Below, in pieces: positions 62,922-64,000 of a stretch of 64,000 bases of DNA. Under the pieces are notes generated by a model. That model was given only the letters and a program-made list of their open reading frames with translations. It was not told where the DNA came from and made no database searches. Location of the stretch: positions 145,783,200-145,847,199 of the forward strand of contig OY720633.1 of assembly GCA_963169105.1 (NCBI GenBank), given 5' to 3'. The position numbers and the translations under genes are program-made. This DNA is from Ceriagrion tenellum. Lineage: Eukaryota; Arthropoda; Insecta; Odonata; Coenagrionidae. How positions within the stretch are numbered: the stretch's first letter is position 1; every line of letters begins with the position of its first letter.

Positions 62922-64000
62922 AAAATCATAGCATCGCAGAAGCCTTGGTACCATCGTATTCAGTTTGCGTTGTATTAAGGAGGGGTAGAATCCTGCTTCT
63001 CGTCAAACTTTTTGTAGAATGTTCAGGCCATTTTTTAAATTTCTCAGAAGATGATATAGTTTCATGAATCGAGGGTTTAATTAGCAAAATTTTTTTCTAA
63101 TGCCCTATAATCATGGAAGATCACGTGGAAAGAATTAATGAGGAGAAATGAGCAATATAATGCCCAGAACAAAATTCATTTTCATTCATTTTTACTGGAT
63201 ACATTTCCTAAATTAGTGCGCATGGGGAAGAGGTGTGATTGGCTGGAGGTGACACAAAAATTCTGAACACAGCACAAATTCATAATTATTCAGAAAGTAT
63301 AAAAGATAACCTAACGGGATATTATCCAGTCGAAAAAGAAAGATTGAAACATTAGAACAGTCATTTAGGAATTGGTGACTCAGTCATGTAGAAGTCGATT
63401 TCTGCCAAGACTCGAGTAAATAAAATCACGTGTCACCGCCAACGTTAACACTCAACATAAAATCTTGAGGGGAGTTGCTCGCGCCTAGATTATTTCGAGA
63501 AAGCTTGGATCTAGTGGATGAAATCACTTAACAAACTAAATTCATAATTTTTAATTGGAGGGATTTAAGGTGCAAAATATTGAAATATCGGCATATTTAA
63601 GGCTATATATTTCCATGTAAAGAAGTGATCGTCTACAGTAAGAGACTAGAAGATAAAAGAGCGTCGATTTCTGAATTCGTGAAGCCCAGGATGTCGTCCA
63701 CGGAATGTTCAAGATTTCAAAATTTCTAAAATATTTCAAGATTTCATCCTCGGCTCTCATGCGTGCGATCCTCGAAATAAACACCTACATTAGTTTTGCC
63801 GATGCTGACCGTCCAATTTTTTCTTTAACTTTAAAAAACAACTAATAAATAGATATTGAATTGCACAGATGACAGACGCACCCTATCCAGAGTAAAGGAT
63901 TTCTATCCCCAAAGAAGATATTAGAACGCAGACAGTGACGAAGATTTTTCGGTGGAATCCAAGTTCCTCGCCCCCGAGCCTGAAATTTTTAAATAAAAAA
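62922..64000. other. AT-rich DNA to the window edge
   Basis: No gene, RNA or repeat recognised. The 77-codon minus-strand frame at 63551-63784 resembles nothing I know. Confidence 0.5.

Overview
The window looks like nuclear DNA from an animal, most likely an arthropod and probably an insect. It is AT-rich and has no operons. The longest open reading frame is 236 codons and looks random. The recognisable content is decayed transposon debris: non-LTR retrotransposon tails, tRNA-headed SINEs, miniature inverted-repeat elements (MITEs) and a long dinucleotide microsatellite. The species cannot be named from sequence alone. No protein-coding gene could be supported. The window is either intergenic or lies inside very large introns, and short spliced exons could still be hidden in it.

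Layout, left to right. 1-13 kb: unique AT-rich DNA with a minus-strand LINE tail (4290-4771), a tRNA-type SINE head (6280-6350), a 211-bp hairpin MITE (7861-8071) and CpG- and pyrimidine-rich islands near 9 and 12.5 kb. 13-16 kb: a 5'-truncated LINE insertion with an exact 11-bp target-site duplication (13063-13465), a C/T-rich island, and a 752-bp palindrome with 357-bp arms that differ at only three positions (15097-15848). 16-27 kb: islands near 16, 19 and 21 kb and a tandem duplication near 20.3 kb. 27-35 kb: a 155-bp MITE (27880-28034), a 203-bp MITE with TTA duplications (32225-32427), and a 1.37-kb element with 245-bp terminal inverted repeats (33506-34878). 37-50 kb: islands at 37, 39, 42, 43.5, 46 and 49 kb, a minus-strand SINE head, a nested hairpin (47833-47904) and a 148-bp (TC)n tract. 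50-64 kb: a dense CpG island with two tandem RFX X-box-like motifs (52350-52380), another SINE head, a third LINE tail, tandem repeats near 56.4 and 57.4 kb, a hAT-type MITE (61911-62132) and a second copy of the 27.9-kb MITE (62745-62921).

Nothing here forms a pathway or gene system. The main points of interest are the almost perfect 357-bp inverted duplication, a small MITE family present twice, and the X-box-bearing CpG island, which is the best promoter candidate. The islands recur every few kilobases in otherwise AT-rich DNA. They could be promoters, first exons or compositional patches, and only transcript data would separate these.
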